Of a stretch of 32,325 bases of DNA, positions 1-6,707 are shown piece after piece (the stretch's first letter is position 1; each line of letters opens with the position of its first letter). Origin of the DNA: Bacillota bacterium (GTDB lineage Bacteria > Bacillota > UBA4882 > UBA8346); contig JAKOTQ010000065.1 of NCBI GenBank assembly GCA_029776205.1, positions 1-32,325 on the forward strand, read 5' to 3'. Both the position numbers and the translations under genes were made by a program. Under the pieces are notes generated by a model. It had not been told where the DNA came from. It worked only from the letters and a program-made list of their open reading frames with translations, and searched no databases.

Positions 1-564
1 GGAGCGGTCGGACTGGCTGTTGCCGACTCCATCTCCGTCACTGAACGGACCATGCGCATCGCCAAACTCTTGGGGTCCGCATCCATGATCATCGAATCCG
101 CCGTGGCCTTGACCCAGGAGATTCACGACGGCCCCTTTGAACGGTATACCGGCCATGGCGTCTGGGCCGATTGGGAAGGATATTATACTTACAGCTTAGC
201 CAACAAAACCTTGGTCCGGATCGATCTGGACCCCAATCTGGAACTGGCTTGGAAGAAACAACGGGAATCCAATATCGTCCAGGAGGCCATCGCTAAAGGT
301 TTGCCCAAAACCAAGCTCACCGGCGTTCCCTTCCGGATGGAGATGTCCGGTTTCTCCCGTCTCCCCGGCAGTATCCCGGTAATCGCGGATATCGGCGTCA
401 TCTGGCCGATTTTAGCCCTCAAAGTCAGCCAGAACTTAGGAATTAAGCTGGATTTCATCTCTTATCCCCAATCCACCCCCGAAGGCCAGGCCATGCGGGA
501 ATGGATCGTTCAGAACGTCAAATTTGCCAACCGGCAAAAAATGTTCGAAGCATTCAGGAAATAA
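1..564 (+). CDS. 3' part of an unrecognised protein (5' end outside window)
   Basis: The reading frame is open from base 1, so the gene starts before the window; 187 residues are visible, ending in TAA at 562-564. The ATG at 52 is in frame but has no ribosome binding site in front of it and lies in uninterrupted coding sequence, so it is probably an internal methionine. The visible part has no signal peptide or obvious membrane segment. It holds a hydrophobic stretch around IPVIADIGVIWPILALKVS in its second half and a charged C-terminus. I do not recognise the family and assign no function. A strong hairpin terminator follows directly, so this is the last gene of its transcript; it converges on scfB. 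Confidence 0.7.
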   Translation, partial: GAVGLAVADSISVTERTMRIAKLLGSASMIIESAVALTQEIHDGPFERYTGHGVWADWEGYYTYSLANKTLVRIDLDPNLELAWKKQRESNIVQEAIAKGLPKTKLTGVPFRMEMSGFSRLPGSIPVIADIGVIWPILALKVSQNLGIKLDFISYPQSTPEGQAMREWIVQNVKFANRQKMFEAFRK

Positions 565-567
565 AAC

Positions 568-595
568 AAGGGGCGAATACCGTTCGCCCCTTTTT
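568..595. terminator. Bidirectional intrinsic terminator between the first gene and scfB
   Basis: A 10-bp perfect stem (AAGGGGCGAA / TTCGCCCCTT) with a 5-base loop, followed by T's on the plus strand and by TTGTTTTATTT on the minus strand. It lies 4 bases after the stop of the first gene and 6 bases beyond the scfB stop, so it can end both convergent transcripts. Confidence 0.9.
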
Positions 596-600
596 CGTTA

Positions 601-1905
601 TCATTTATTCGCTTCAGCGTCCTGCATCAAAATGCCTTTCAATGCCAGCGCACATTCCAACCGTTTCCGTTGCAACTCACAACCTAAATGATCCGGTTTG
701 TAAATCGAACCGTTGAGGGCCTCCGCGTTGGCGTGGCAACCGCCGCTGCAATAAAACCTGCTCCAGCACTGGGCACAGCCTTCTTTCTTATACAGCGTGG
801 CGGAGCCAAATTCCTGGCGCAGCGCCTCGTTTTGAATCCCTTCGAAGACATTGCCCATTTTAAAGGCAGTCCGGCCCACAAACTGATGGCAGGGATAGAG
901 TTCTCCGCTGGGAGTTACCGCAAAATAGTCGAATCCTGCCCCGCATCCGGTCAAGCGTTTGGGGAGACAAGGCCCATGATCCAGACTCACCTCAAAATGG
1001 AAGAAGGTAAAGGGATCATCGCCCAGCCGTTTCTCAAGATAATACTCGGCCAAACGATCATACTCGGCTTTAATTCGGGCTAAATCTGCCTCAGTCAATC
1101 GATAATCCCCCTCATCGGACACCACCGGTTCCACCGACAATTCCCGGAAGCCCAATGAGTACATATGTTTGACATCTTCAGTAAAGTCCAGATTATGTTT
1201 TGTAAAGGTACCCCGAACGTAATAATTCTGATTTCCCCGTTCTTTAATTAAGGCCAGATAATTAGGGACGATCCGCTCATAACAGGCGCCCCGCATCCGA
1301 TCATTTACCTCCGGCCGGCCATCCAGGGATAATACCACCGCAATTTGCTTTTGATTGAGATATTCCCGGATCTCGGGCGACAATGCGACCCCGTTGGTGG
1401 TTAAGGTAAAATGAATATCCTTTCCATATTGGGGTGCGGTCTTCTCACCATACTCGACGACCTGTTTCACCACATCCCAGTTTAGCAAAGGCTCTCCGCC
1501 GAAAAAGTCCACTTCCAATTGGCGCCGGTTACCCGATTGGGCCAGCAACATATCGATAGCTGCTTTTCCAACTTCAAAGCTCATCTGTTCCCGGGCACCG
1601 CCGAAGGGGCCGGTTCCGGCAAAGCAATAACGACACCTCAGATTGCAGTCATGGGAGATATGGAGGCACAACGCTTTTAACGTTGCATCCCGTTCCAATT
1701 CAACTTCGGCTTCAGGTTCTTCCTTTAAATACCCCATCTGCCGTAATTCGTCCAGATCCGCCTCCACGTCCTTCCGATACTCCTCGGCAATCGGTTGCCC
1801 CTGAAGATATTGATGGACGGTTTCATTAATTTCAAATAATGAGTTGGATAAAACATCAAATAAAAAAAACCGGCCTAATGCCTGAAACGAATGCCAATTA
1901 CTCAT
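601..1905 (-). CDS. scfB: Radical SAM SPASM SCIFF peptide maturase (thioether-forming)
   Basis: Radical SAM enzyme expected to install Cys-to-Thr type thioether (ranthipeptide) links in the SCIFF precursor encoded just upstream. The 434-residue length fits the family. The first ~60 residues resemble the small peptide-binding region seen at the start of such maturases. The radical SAM cluster motif CNLRCRYC has Cys87, Cys91 and Cys94, followed by the FFGGEP motif. The last ~120 residues form a Cys-rich SPASM region, including GCGAGFDYFAVTPSGELYPC, CAQCW and YCSGGCHANAEALNG, that would hold auxiliary 4Fe-4S clusters. ATG at 1905 is preceded by AAAGGAG at 7 bases. A U-tailed hairpin lies between scfA and this gene. 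A T8 run encodes part of RFFLF near the N-terminus and is in frame here. The pairing with scfA makes the call firm. Confidence 0.95.
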   Translation of the reverse strand: MSNWHSFQALGRFFLFDVLSNSLFEINETVHQYLQGQPIAEEYRKDVEADLDELRQMGYLKEEPEAEVELERDATLKALCLHISHDCNLRCRYCFAGTGPFGGAREQMSFEVGKAAIDMLLAQSGNRRQLEVDFFGGEPLLNWDVVKQVVEYGEKTAPQYGKDIHFTLTTNGVALSPEIREYLNQKQIAVVLSLDGRPEVNDRMRGACYERIVPNYLALIKERGNQNYYVRGTFTKHNLDFTEDVKHMYSLGFRELSVEPVVSDEGDYRLTEADLARIKAEYDRLAEYYLEKRLGDDPFTFFHFEVSLDHGPCLPKRLTGCGAGFDYFAVTPSGELYPCHQFVGRTAFKMGNVFEGIQNEALRQEFGSATLYKKEGCAQCWSRFYCSGGCHANAEALNGSIYKPDHLGCELQRKRLECALALKGILMQDAEANK

Positions 1906-1930
1906 ATGACGCTCCTTTAAAGTTACAGAT

Positions 1931-1958
1931 AAAAATTATAGCCATGATTCCATGGCTA
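1931..1958 (-). terminator. Hairpin with U-tract between scfA and scfB (possible attenuator)
   Basis: On the minus strand a perfect 8-bp stem, TAGCCATG / CATGGCTA with loop GAAT, is followed by TAATTTTTATC. It lies after the scfA stop and about 35 bases before the scfB start. This looks like a partial terminator or a 3' RNA-stabilising hairpin that would give more precursor than enzyme message. The structure is seen in the sequence; the role is inferred. Confidence 0.6.
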
Positions 1959-2008
1959 CCCAAAATGTCTGTCGTCTCTATCCTCAATAACCGATCATCT
2001 AGTCTAAC

Positions 2009-2146
2009 TTATTTCTGGCAGACTTGATTGCCAACGGTACAAGAGGTTTTACATGCAGATTGGCACGAATTTTTGCATTCGCCGCAACCGCCGGTTTTAA
2101 CGGTTTCGTTTAATTTACCCTGGCTAATGGTTTTAACAAACTTCAT
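2009..2146 (-). CDS. scfA: SCIFF six-cysteine ranthipeptide precursor
   Basis: A 45-residue peptide with six cysteines (21, 24, 28, 32, 36, 43) in the last 25 residues. The core GGCGECKNSCQSACKTSCTV is the hallmark of the SCIFF family (six cysteines in forty-five), a near-universal peptide of Clostridia whose function is still unclear. Thr and Ser residues lie between the cysteines as thioether acceptors; the residues before Gly19-Gly20 act as leader. The start is the ATG at 2146 with GGAGG 8 bases upstream; the frame is open further upstream but that extension has no family resemblance and contains the promoter. It is followed on the same strand by its maturase. Confidence 0.96.
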   Translation of the reverse strand: MKFVKTISQGKLNETVKTGGCGECKNSCQSACKTSCTVGNQVCQK

Positions 2147-2189
2147 ATGTACATTCCTCCAGTCATTCAACTTTACAATGCTGATAAAT

Positions 2190-2218
2190 AGTATACAACA
2201 ATCACCTTCCAGAGTCAA
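2190..2218 (-). promoter_or_regulatory. SigA-type promoter for scfA-scfB
   Basis: On the minus strand TTGACT (2218-2213) and TATACT (2195-2190) are separated by exactly 17 bases, one base off consensus in each box. Transcription would start near 2183, about 37 bases before the scfA ATG. This suggests strong housekeeping expression. Confidence 0.75.
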
Positions 2219-2270
2219 TTGATGATCATGTACTCCAAAATGCAACCTGGCTTGTCCTCATTTAATTATA

Positions 2271-2306
2271 AAGAAAGGCATGAGGTCCTTGTCAAACCTT
2301 CATGCC
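2271..2306 (-). terminator. Terminator of the HEAGH membrane protein gene
   Basis: Minus-strand hairpin GGCATGAAGG ... CCTCATGCC with one bulged base, followed by TTTCTTTAT. The TGA stop of the upstream gene (2300-2302) lies inside the first arm. Confidence 0.65.
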
Positions 2307-3319
2307 TCCATGCCCATATAGGGAACGGCTATACGGGCTCTCGCCCTTGCCCGCGTAAGCCCTAATAATCCCAATAAAAACAGCCATAACCCCATGATGA
2401 TCACCGGCTGATATTGCCAAAAGGTAAAACCATCCGGTACCCAAGGGGATTGATAATCCACCGATTCTTCTTCTGCCAGTTCCAATACAAACTGTTCAAA
2501 CCTGGATGTTACTCCCGAATCATCCCGGGGATCACCCAAAGCCATATCTCCAAAATAGGGCTGGTCTTCACCGAAAATCATCCGGAAATCTTCGGCAAAT
2601 GTCTCCTCGCTGGATTCGCTCCAAGCTACTGTATTGGCCTTTCCGGCCACTTTCCAACTTCCGCCGCGGAACTGATGATATTCCGCCCAAAGTTCTTTTC
2701 CGCGCTTTGTTCCTGCGGGCATCCGGCCCAACTGAATATGATGTCCGGCTTCATGATAAAGCGTTACCCGCAAGTCCGTCTCCGTCGGTTGAAAAGTATC
2801 AGATATCGCATAAATCAGGCTGAATCCAGGCCCTCCCTGCCCGCTCACCCCGGAGACGGCTAAAGGCGCTAAAAAGATCCGGTAATCCTTGAAGAAATCT
2901 TCCGGAATACGATCAAGCAATGTATCCATGGCTTCCCGGACCTGCTCTACCTGATAGGGATTTTCCAAAGGCTCCGCCGACAATAAATAGTCATCGATCC
3001 CATCACCGACAGCAACCTTCCCGGTATTCAACAGATTAACCCGTTCTTGGGCTTCCCGATACAGGCTCCACAGTTTTCCCGTAGTATCTGCTGAATAAAT
3101 CCGGAATCCGGCAGCTTCCTTCGTACCTGCCGTCGCTTCCAGATCTTCGATCTGTTCAATCAGATCCTGGGTTTCTTCGACCAGCTCCGCCTTACTTTGA
3201 GCCGATAATGGATTATCTCCGGATAGTTGGCTTAAATAAGATAAACTACCGATGAACATCGCCAGCACAGCCACACCCACCGCTATCTCACACGCTCTTT
3301 TCCGAAAAATCTGCACCAC
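2300..3319 (-). CDS. Membrane-anchored protein with HEAGH zinc-metalloprotease signature
   Basis: 339 residues. An N-terminal hydrophobic segment (about 12-30) and a C-terminal one (about 304-324, then an RARARARAR tail) bracket a ~270-residue domain that should lie outside the membrane. Residues 45-65 are acidic and probably helical. The domain contains YHEAGHHIQLG, with His189, Glu190 and His193 forming an HExxH zinc site, and ~46 residues later SSEETFAEDFRMIFG, where Glu239 or Glu243 could be the third ligand. The combination of HExxH with a downstream E-x-F-A-E motif recalls anthrax-lethal-factor/PPEP-type (M34-like) peptidases; this resemblance is by motif only. The start is one of two adjacent GTG codons (3319 or 3316) after AAAGGAGG. 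The substrate is unknown. It lies upstream of scfA on the same strand, but a terminator and a promoter separate them. Confidence 0.6.
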   Translation of the reverse strand: MVQIFRKRACEIAVGVAVLAMFIGSLSYLSQLSGDNPLSAQSKAELVEETQDLIEQIEDLEATAGTKEAAGFRIYSADTTGKLWSLYREAQERVNLLNTGKVAVGDGIDDYLLSAEPLENPYQVEQVREAMDTLLDRIPEDFFKDYRIFLAPLAVSGVSGQGGPGFSLIYAISDTFQPTETDLRVTLYHEAGHHIQLGRMPAGTKRGKELWAEYHQFRGGSWKVAGKANTVAWSESSEETFAEDFRMIFGEDQPYFGDMALGDPRDDSGVTSRFEQFVLELAEEESVDYQSPWVPDGFTFWQYQPVIIMGLWLFLLGLLGLTRARARARIAVPYMGMEA

Positions 3320-3354
3320 AGCCGCCTCCTTTCTTCAATCCATATTCACGCAAT

Positions 3355-3375
3355 AAAAAAAGAGCCTTACGGCTC
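3355..3375 (-). terminator. Intrinsic terminator after the endonuclease III-like gene
   Basis: Minus-strand stem GAGCC / GGCTC closed by a GTAA (GNRA) tetraloop and followed by seven T's. Confidence 0.85.
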
Positions 3376-3409
3376 CCTTATTATATCACGAAATATTACA
3401 TTATGTAAA

Positions 3410-4099
3410 CTAAACTCCGGGACACTCACCGGCCAGCGGACAATGGGCACAATCCGGACGGGTTGGACGGCAATGAGTCCGCCCCAAATTTAACAGTAGA
3501 ATATGAAGGCCACCCATTAGTTGAGCAGGGATCATCTCACCCATCATCCTCTGAATCTCCGCCGGATTCATCTTTGGTGATGCCCATTTCATCCGTTTCA
3601 TGATTCGTTCAATATGGACATCCACCGGGAAAAAAGGATGATTAAATCCGAATAGCAAAGTACAGGCAGCTGTCTTTGGGCCAACTCCCGGTAATGCCGT
3701 CAGGTATTGCCAGGCTCTTTCAGGATCGTCCGCCAGGCTATCCAGGGAATATTCGCCAAAATCCTCTTTAACCTTAGTCAACACCGCCAAAATCGCCCGG
3801 CTCCGTTGTACCGCCATTCCGGCCGGACGAATCACCTCCGCCAGTGCGTCAGCACCAGCCTCAACCACCATTTCCAGCCGGGGATAAGCCTCTTGAAATC
3901 GATGCCACGCGGTCAACGCATTCCGATCAGACGTGGCCTGAGTCAACATAGTCGCCACCAAGATCTCCAGCGAAGAACGGCAATGGGCCAAAGGACTGGA
4001 CTCATGAAGCCCATCCGGTTCGCCCAACGATTGACTTAACAATTGATATACCTTCATAAAATCCGGATAACTCCCGGTTTGATCCCGTTCTTTCATCAT
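3410..4099 (-). CDS. Endonuclease III-like HhH-GPD DNA glycosylase with 4Fe-4S cluster
   Basis: Base-excision repair enzyme, about 229 residues, slightly longer than E. coli Nth. The helix-hairpin-helix LPGVGPKTA holds the catalytic lysine (Lys142), and PVDVHIERI carries the conserved aspartate (Asp160), so both residues of a bifunctional glycosylase/AP lyase are present. The C-terminus has Cys-x6-Cys-x2-Cys-x5-Cys (210, 217, 220, 226), the endonuclease III iron-sulfur loop. The N-terminal TQAT matches the Nth helix region. Within the superfamily it looks more like the Nth-related (HP0602-type) branch than classical Nth, so I leave the symbol empty. TTG and three ATG codons lie in tandem at 4105-4094; the ATG at 4099 has the best spacing from AGTAGG. 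It is transcribed alone and ends in its own terminator. Confidence 0.85.
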   Translation of the reverse strand: MMKERDQTGSYPDFMKVYQLLSQSLGEPDGLHESSPLAHCRSSLEILVATMLTQATSDRNALTAWHRFQEAYPRLEMVVEAGADALAEVIRPAGMAVQRSRAILAVLTKVKEDFGEYSLDSLADDPERAWQYLTALPGVGPKTAACTLLFGFNHPFFPVDVHIERIMKRMKWASPKMNPAEIQRMMGEMIPAQLMGGLHILLLNLGRTHCRPTRPDCAHCPLAGECPGV

Positions 4100-4276
4100 C
4101 ATCAACCTACTTTCAAACCCGGAAAGATTTTTTCAAAAGGTTTATACCATCTAGCATTTTTTTCGTTGATTTAGGGTATTTTCCGATACATTCTGCGACT
4201 TCTCGAGAAAGGATAACTGGGGCTTTCCCAGAATTTTCTATAATACATCCCAAAACCATGACAAGGAGCGTTACCC

Positions 4277-4951
4277 ATGAAAAACATCGCTATCGAACAA
4301 AGCGAACCGGTGGGTCAAGACCATCTTTACCCGCCACCACAAGAGATTAAACGTTTGTACGAAATCGCCCAACACGGAGCATCGGCTTCCCTCAATTCAC
4401 TGCGACAGTTTTTAGGTTCCGACGTAGACATTAACCTCCATTGCCTATCTTTATTGACGCTTCCTGTGCTGATTGACCGCATCCGACTCTTCTACCAAAA
4501 CCACCTTGGGTTCCACCTCCGTTATTCCGGAGAAATCACCGGGGAGATTTATACATTCTTCGCCGGACGGGATGCCAAAACGCTCATCGATAAGATGTTG
4601 GGGCATAAACGCTTCAAATACGGAAAACGGTTCAACCGCATCGAAATTTCGGTCCTCACTGAACTGGTGAATATCGTCACCAATGCATTTTGGAGGGCTT
4701 TAACCGATAAAACCGGAATGAACTGGTATCTGTCTCCCCCCACTCTTATCAATGACCTGAGCCGTACGCTGTTTTATTCATCTAAAATCTATACTGTCGA
4801 CTATTTCCTGGTTCATTTTGAATATGTCATTCCGGTTTTGGATGTTCGCATCCAATGTATCGTCCTGCCCACTCAACAAACCTTGGCCAGAATTTTTTCC
4901 AAATTGACTCCGGACGACTTGCCGGAATTAAGTTGTTCCAGAGCGATTTAA
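4277..4951 (+). CDS. CheC-like protein with one intact phosphatase motif
   Basis: 224 residues, soluble. The region 120-165 reads SVLTELVNIVTNAF followed by SPP, matching the CheC/CheX phosphatase signature Glu-x2-Asn-x22-Pro with Glu129, Asn132 and Pro155. An N-terminal copy (LYEIAQHGASASL, about 27-39) resembles the other CheC half-site, but the catalytic Asn is Gln32. CheC-family proteins dephosphorylate CheY-P or act as scaffolds; here no chemotaxis or flagellar gene is nearby, so the partner is unknown. The start ATG 4277 follows AAGGAGCG. Upstream (4206-4237) lies a small CTGGG/CCCAG hairpin with AATTTTCT after it. The downstream SleB-like gene begins 84 bases on, on the same strand. 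The family call rests on the motif spacing and is moderate. Confidence 0.6.
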   Translation: MKNIAIEQSEPVGQDHLYPPPQEIKRLYEIAQHGASASLNSLRQFLGSDVDINLHCLSLLTLPVLIDRIRLFYQNHLGFHLRYSGEITGEIYTFFAGRDAKTLIDKMLGHKRFKYGKRFNRIEISVLTELVNIVTNAFWRALTDKTGMNWYLSPPTLINDLSRTLFYSSKIYTVDYFLVHFEYVIPVLDVRIQCIVLPTQQTLARIFSKLTPDDLPELSCSRAI

Positions 4952-5035
4952 TCACGGCCAGCCGCTTCCCCTGTATGAATTTTCACTCTGAATGAAATGC
5001 TAAAAGTGATCAATTGATTAACGGGGAAGTGATAA

Positions 5036-5518
5036 GTGAAAATGTTCCATAAAAAACACCTTCGGTATATCGGGCTGATTATGGCAGTTTTCGTTCTGCT
5101 GGCGCCCTTACCTTGCATCAAAAAGTCCTGGGCTGCTACAGGCGGCGGAACCGTTAACCGGAAAACCATCGATATTCAGCTGTTGGCCCGGGTGATCCGT
5201 GCCGAGGCTGAAGCCGAACCCTATATCGGCCAAGTCGCCGTAGGCGCTGTCATTTTAAATCGAATTCAAAGCCCCAAATTCCCGAACACACTAGCGGGTG
5301 TTATCTACCAGCCTAAAGCCTTCGAATCTGTATCAAATGGCTCTATTAATAAAGCTCCGACAGCCTCTACCAGAAAAGCAGCCCAGGATTGCCTCAATGG
5401 CTGGGATCCTTCCGGAGGTGCTCTCTTCTTTTTCAACCCCGCCAAAGTCGGGGCTGGCTCCTATGTATGGACCAGAAAAATCATTCAACGCATCGGTAAA
5501 CATGTCTTTGCCCTATAA
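5036..5518 (+). CDS. SleB-type cell wall hydrolase (Hydrolase_2 family), exported
   Basis: 160 residues: a hydrophobic signal or anchor (about 10-34, ending near SWAA), then a single catalytic domain from residue 46 to the end. LLARVIRAEAEAEPYIGQVAVGAVILNRI is the SleB/CwlJ signature (shown here in part: RAEAEAEPYIGQVAVG), with Glu57 as the likely catalytic acid. These enzymes are lytic transglycosylases acting on spore cortex or peptidoglycan during germination or sporulation. The N-terminal peptidoglycan-binding repeats of SleB are absent, so it is the short catalytic-only form; calling it true SleB or CwlJ is not possible. GTG start at 5036 after GGGGAAGTG is weak; the ATG at 5042 is an alternative. 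It ends 5 bases from the convergent YfbR-like gene with no terminator between. Confidence 0.85.
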   Translation: MKMFHKKHLRYIGLIMAVFVLLAPLPCIKKSWAATGGGTVNRKTIDIQLLARVIRAEAEAEPYIGQVAVGAVILNRIQSPKFPNTLAGVIYQPKAFESVSNGSINKAPTASTRKAAQDCLNGWDPSGGALFFFNPAKVGAGSYVWTRKIIQRIGKHVFAL

Positions 5519-5523
5519 TCCTT

Positions 5524-6111
5524 CTAATTCAGCTCATCCAGAGTCAACCGGTAACTGGGCAGAAACACTTCCATAAAATACTTGAGCTCAGGGACTTCCA
5601 TTTCTTCCAATTGATTTCGAATTGTGACTTCAGCTTTTTCAAATTCCCGGTTGCCCGCTTTCAACTCTTCGAGGCATTTCAGATAAGCACACAGCTTATC
5701 GGCAGCTTTGACCACTTTCCAATGTTCATCGTCGGCCGGGTTTTTTTGCAGAATCAAATCGGCATAATCCGGCTGAAGCTCCGGTGGAAGCATATTAAAC
5801 AACCGTTCCTTGGCAATCTCTTCAATACCCGAATACGCGCTTTTAATCTCCGGATTAAAATATTTAATCGGCGTCGCCAAATCACCGGTAATCACCTCAC
5901 TGATTTCATGAAAGGCTGCCAATACCATCACCCGTTCCGGATCCAAGGTCCCGCCAAACAAACGGTTACGAATAATGGCTAAGGCATGGGCAATCACAGC
6001 AACCTCCAGACTATGCTCTTGAATATTTTCCGTCCGGGTATTTCGCATCAAACCCCAGCGCCGAATATATTTCATCCGGGATAAATAAGCAAAAAAATGG
6101 GTCCGTTTCAT
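5524..6111 (-). CDS. YfbR-like HD-domain 5'-deoxynucleotidase
   Basis: 195 residues. Predicted metal-dependent phosphohydrolase that dephosphorylates deoxynucleoside 5'-monophosphates. With the ATG at 6111 as start, conserved positions fall at the same numbers known for E. coli YfbR: Arg18, Trp19, His33 (in IQEHSLEVA), His68, Glu72 and Asp77, within FHEISEVITGDLATPIKYFN, and an Asp at 138 in AADKLCAY. This agreement supports the start, although GTG at 6123 and TTG codons in between also follow the AGAGGAG site. The HD doublet is His68-Glu69 rather than His-Asp, a conservative change at a metal ligand. It follows the S1-domain gene on the same strand after a terminator and converges on the SleB-like gene. 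Confidence 0.88.
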   Translation of the reverse strand: MKRTHFFAYLSRMKYIRRWGLMRNTRTENIQEHSLEVAVIAHALAIIRNRLFGGTLDPERVMVLAAFHEISEVITGDLATPIKYFNPEIKSAYSGIEEIAKERLFNMLPPELQPDYADLILQKNPADDEHWKVVKAADKLCAYLKCLEELKAGNREFEKAEVTIRNQLEEMEVPELKYFMEVFLPSYRLTLDELN

Positions 6112-6129
6112 CAAAACCAACACTCCTCT

Positions 6130-6157
6130 AAAAACAAGGCCGGCATTATGCCGGCCT
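6130..6157 (-). terminator. Terminator of the S1-domain gene
   Basis: Minus-strand stem AGGCCGGCA / TGCCGGCCT, 9 bp with a 3-base loop, followed by TGTTTTTAG. It lies between the S1-domain gene and the YfbR-like gene. Confidence 0.88.
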
Positions 6158-6169
6158 GATCATTATCAG

Positions 6170-6568
6170 TTAAATATTGTAGTAGGATCTGCCGCCGCCG
6201 CGGCCACCCCGTTTGGATTCGATGCTACGACGGATATCGGTTTGTCTTTCATCCGAATCTTTAATAAATTTGGCAAGCTTATCTTCGAACGACTGCCGAC
6301 TTTGTTTCGGGCCGTTATTCGCAGGACGGTCCGAACCGGCTTGAGCTTGCCTGATCGAAAGACCGATTTTGCCTTTATCCAGAGTCAAAACCTTTACTTT
6401 GACCAGATCTCCTTCCTTGAGGTAATCATTAACGCTCTTCACATATTTGTCCGCAACCTCCGAAATGTGGACCAACCCGGTCTGACCGGTTGTCAACTCG
6501 ATAAAAGCCCCAAAATTGGTAATCCCGGTCACCTTACCTTCTACGATCTGGCCGACCTCTAATGCCAT
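6170..6568 (-). CDS. S1 RNA-binding domain protein (YabR / GSP13-like)
   Basis: 132 residues. One S1 (OB-fold) domain occupies about residues 1-72, with VGQIVEGKVTGITNFGAFIE, GLVHIS and KIGLSIRQA as typical S1 features. A lysine- and arginine-rich helix follows, and the tail RGGRGGGRSYYNI resembles an RGG RNA-binding box. Such proteins bind ribosomes or mRNA; B. subtilis YabR and YugI are relatives. The start is ATG 6568: the S1 fold begins right there, and GAGGAGG lies 12 bases upstream with a second GGAG closer; the 18 residues upstream in frame do not fit the family. YabR usually sits near yabP/yabQ; here it is 24 kb away. Confidence 0.88.
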   Translation of the reverse strand: MALEVGQIVEGKVTGITNFGAFIELTTGQTGLVHISEVADKYVKSVNDYLKEGDLVKVKVLTLDKGKIGLSIRQAQAGSDRPANNGPKQSRQSFEDKLAKFIKDSDERQTDIRRSIESKRGGRGGGRSYYNI

Positions 6569-6707
6569 ACTCCGAAAAATCCTCCTCTTTAAGTCGATAA
6601 ACGTCCGATCGCCATCAAACAATAAGTGATAATCATATTGCTTGCTTTAAACCAGACATTATTATAATTTATTATAGCTTAGCCCAAAAAGTGTTGTCAA
6701 GACAACC

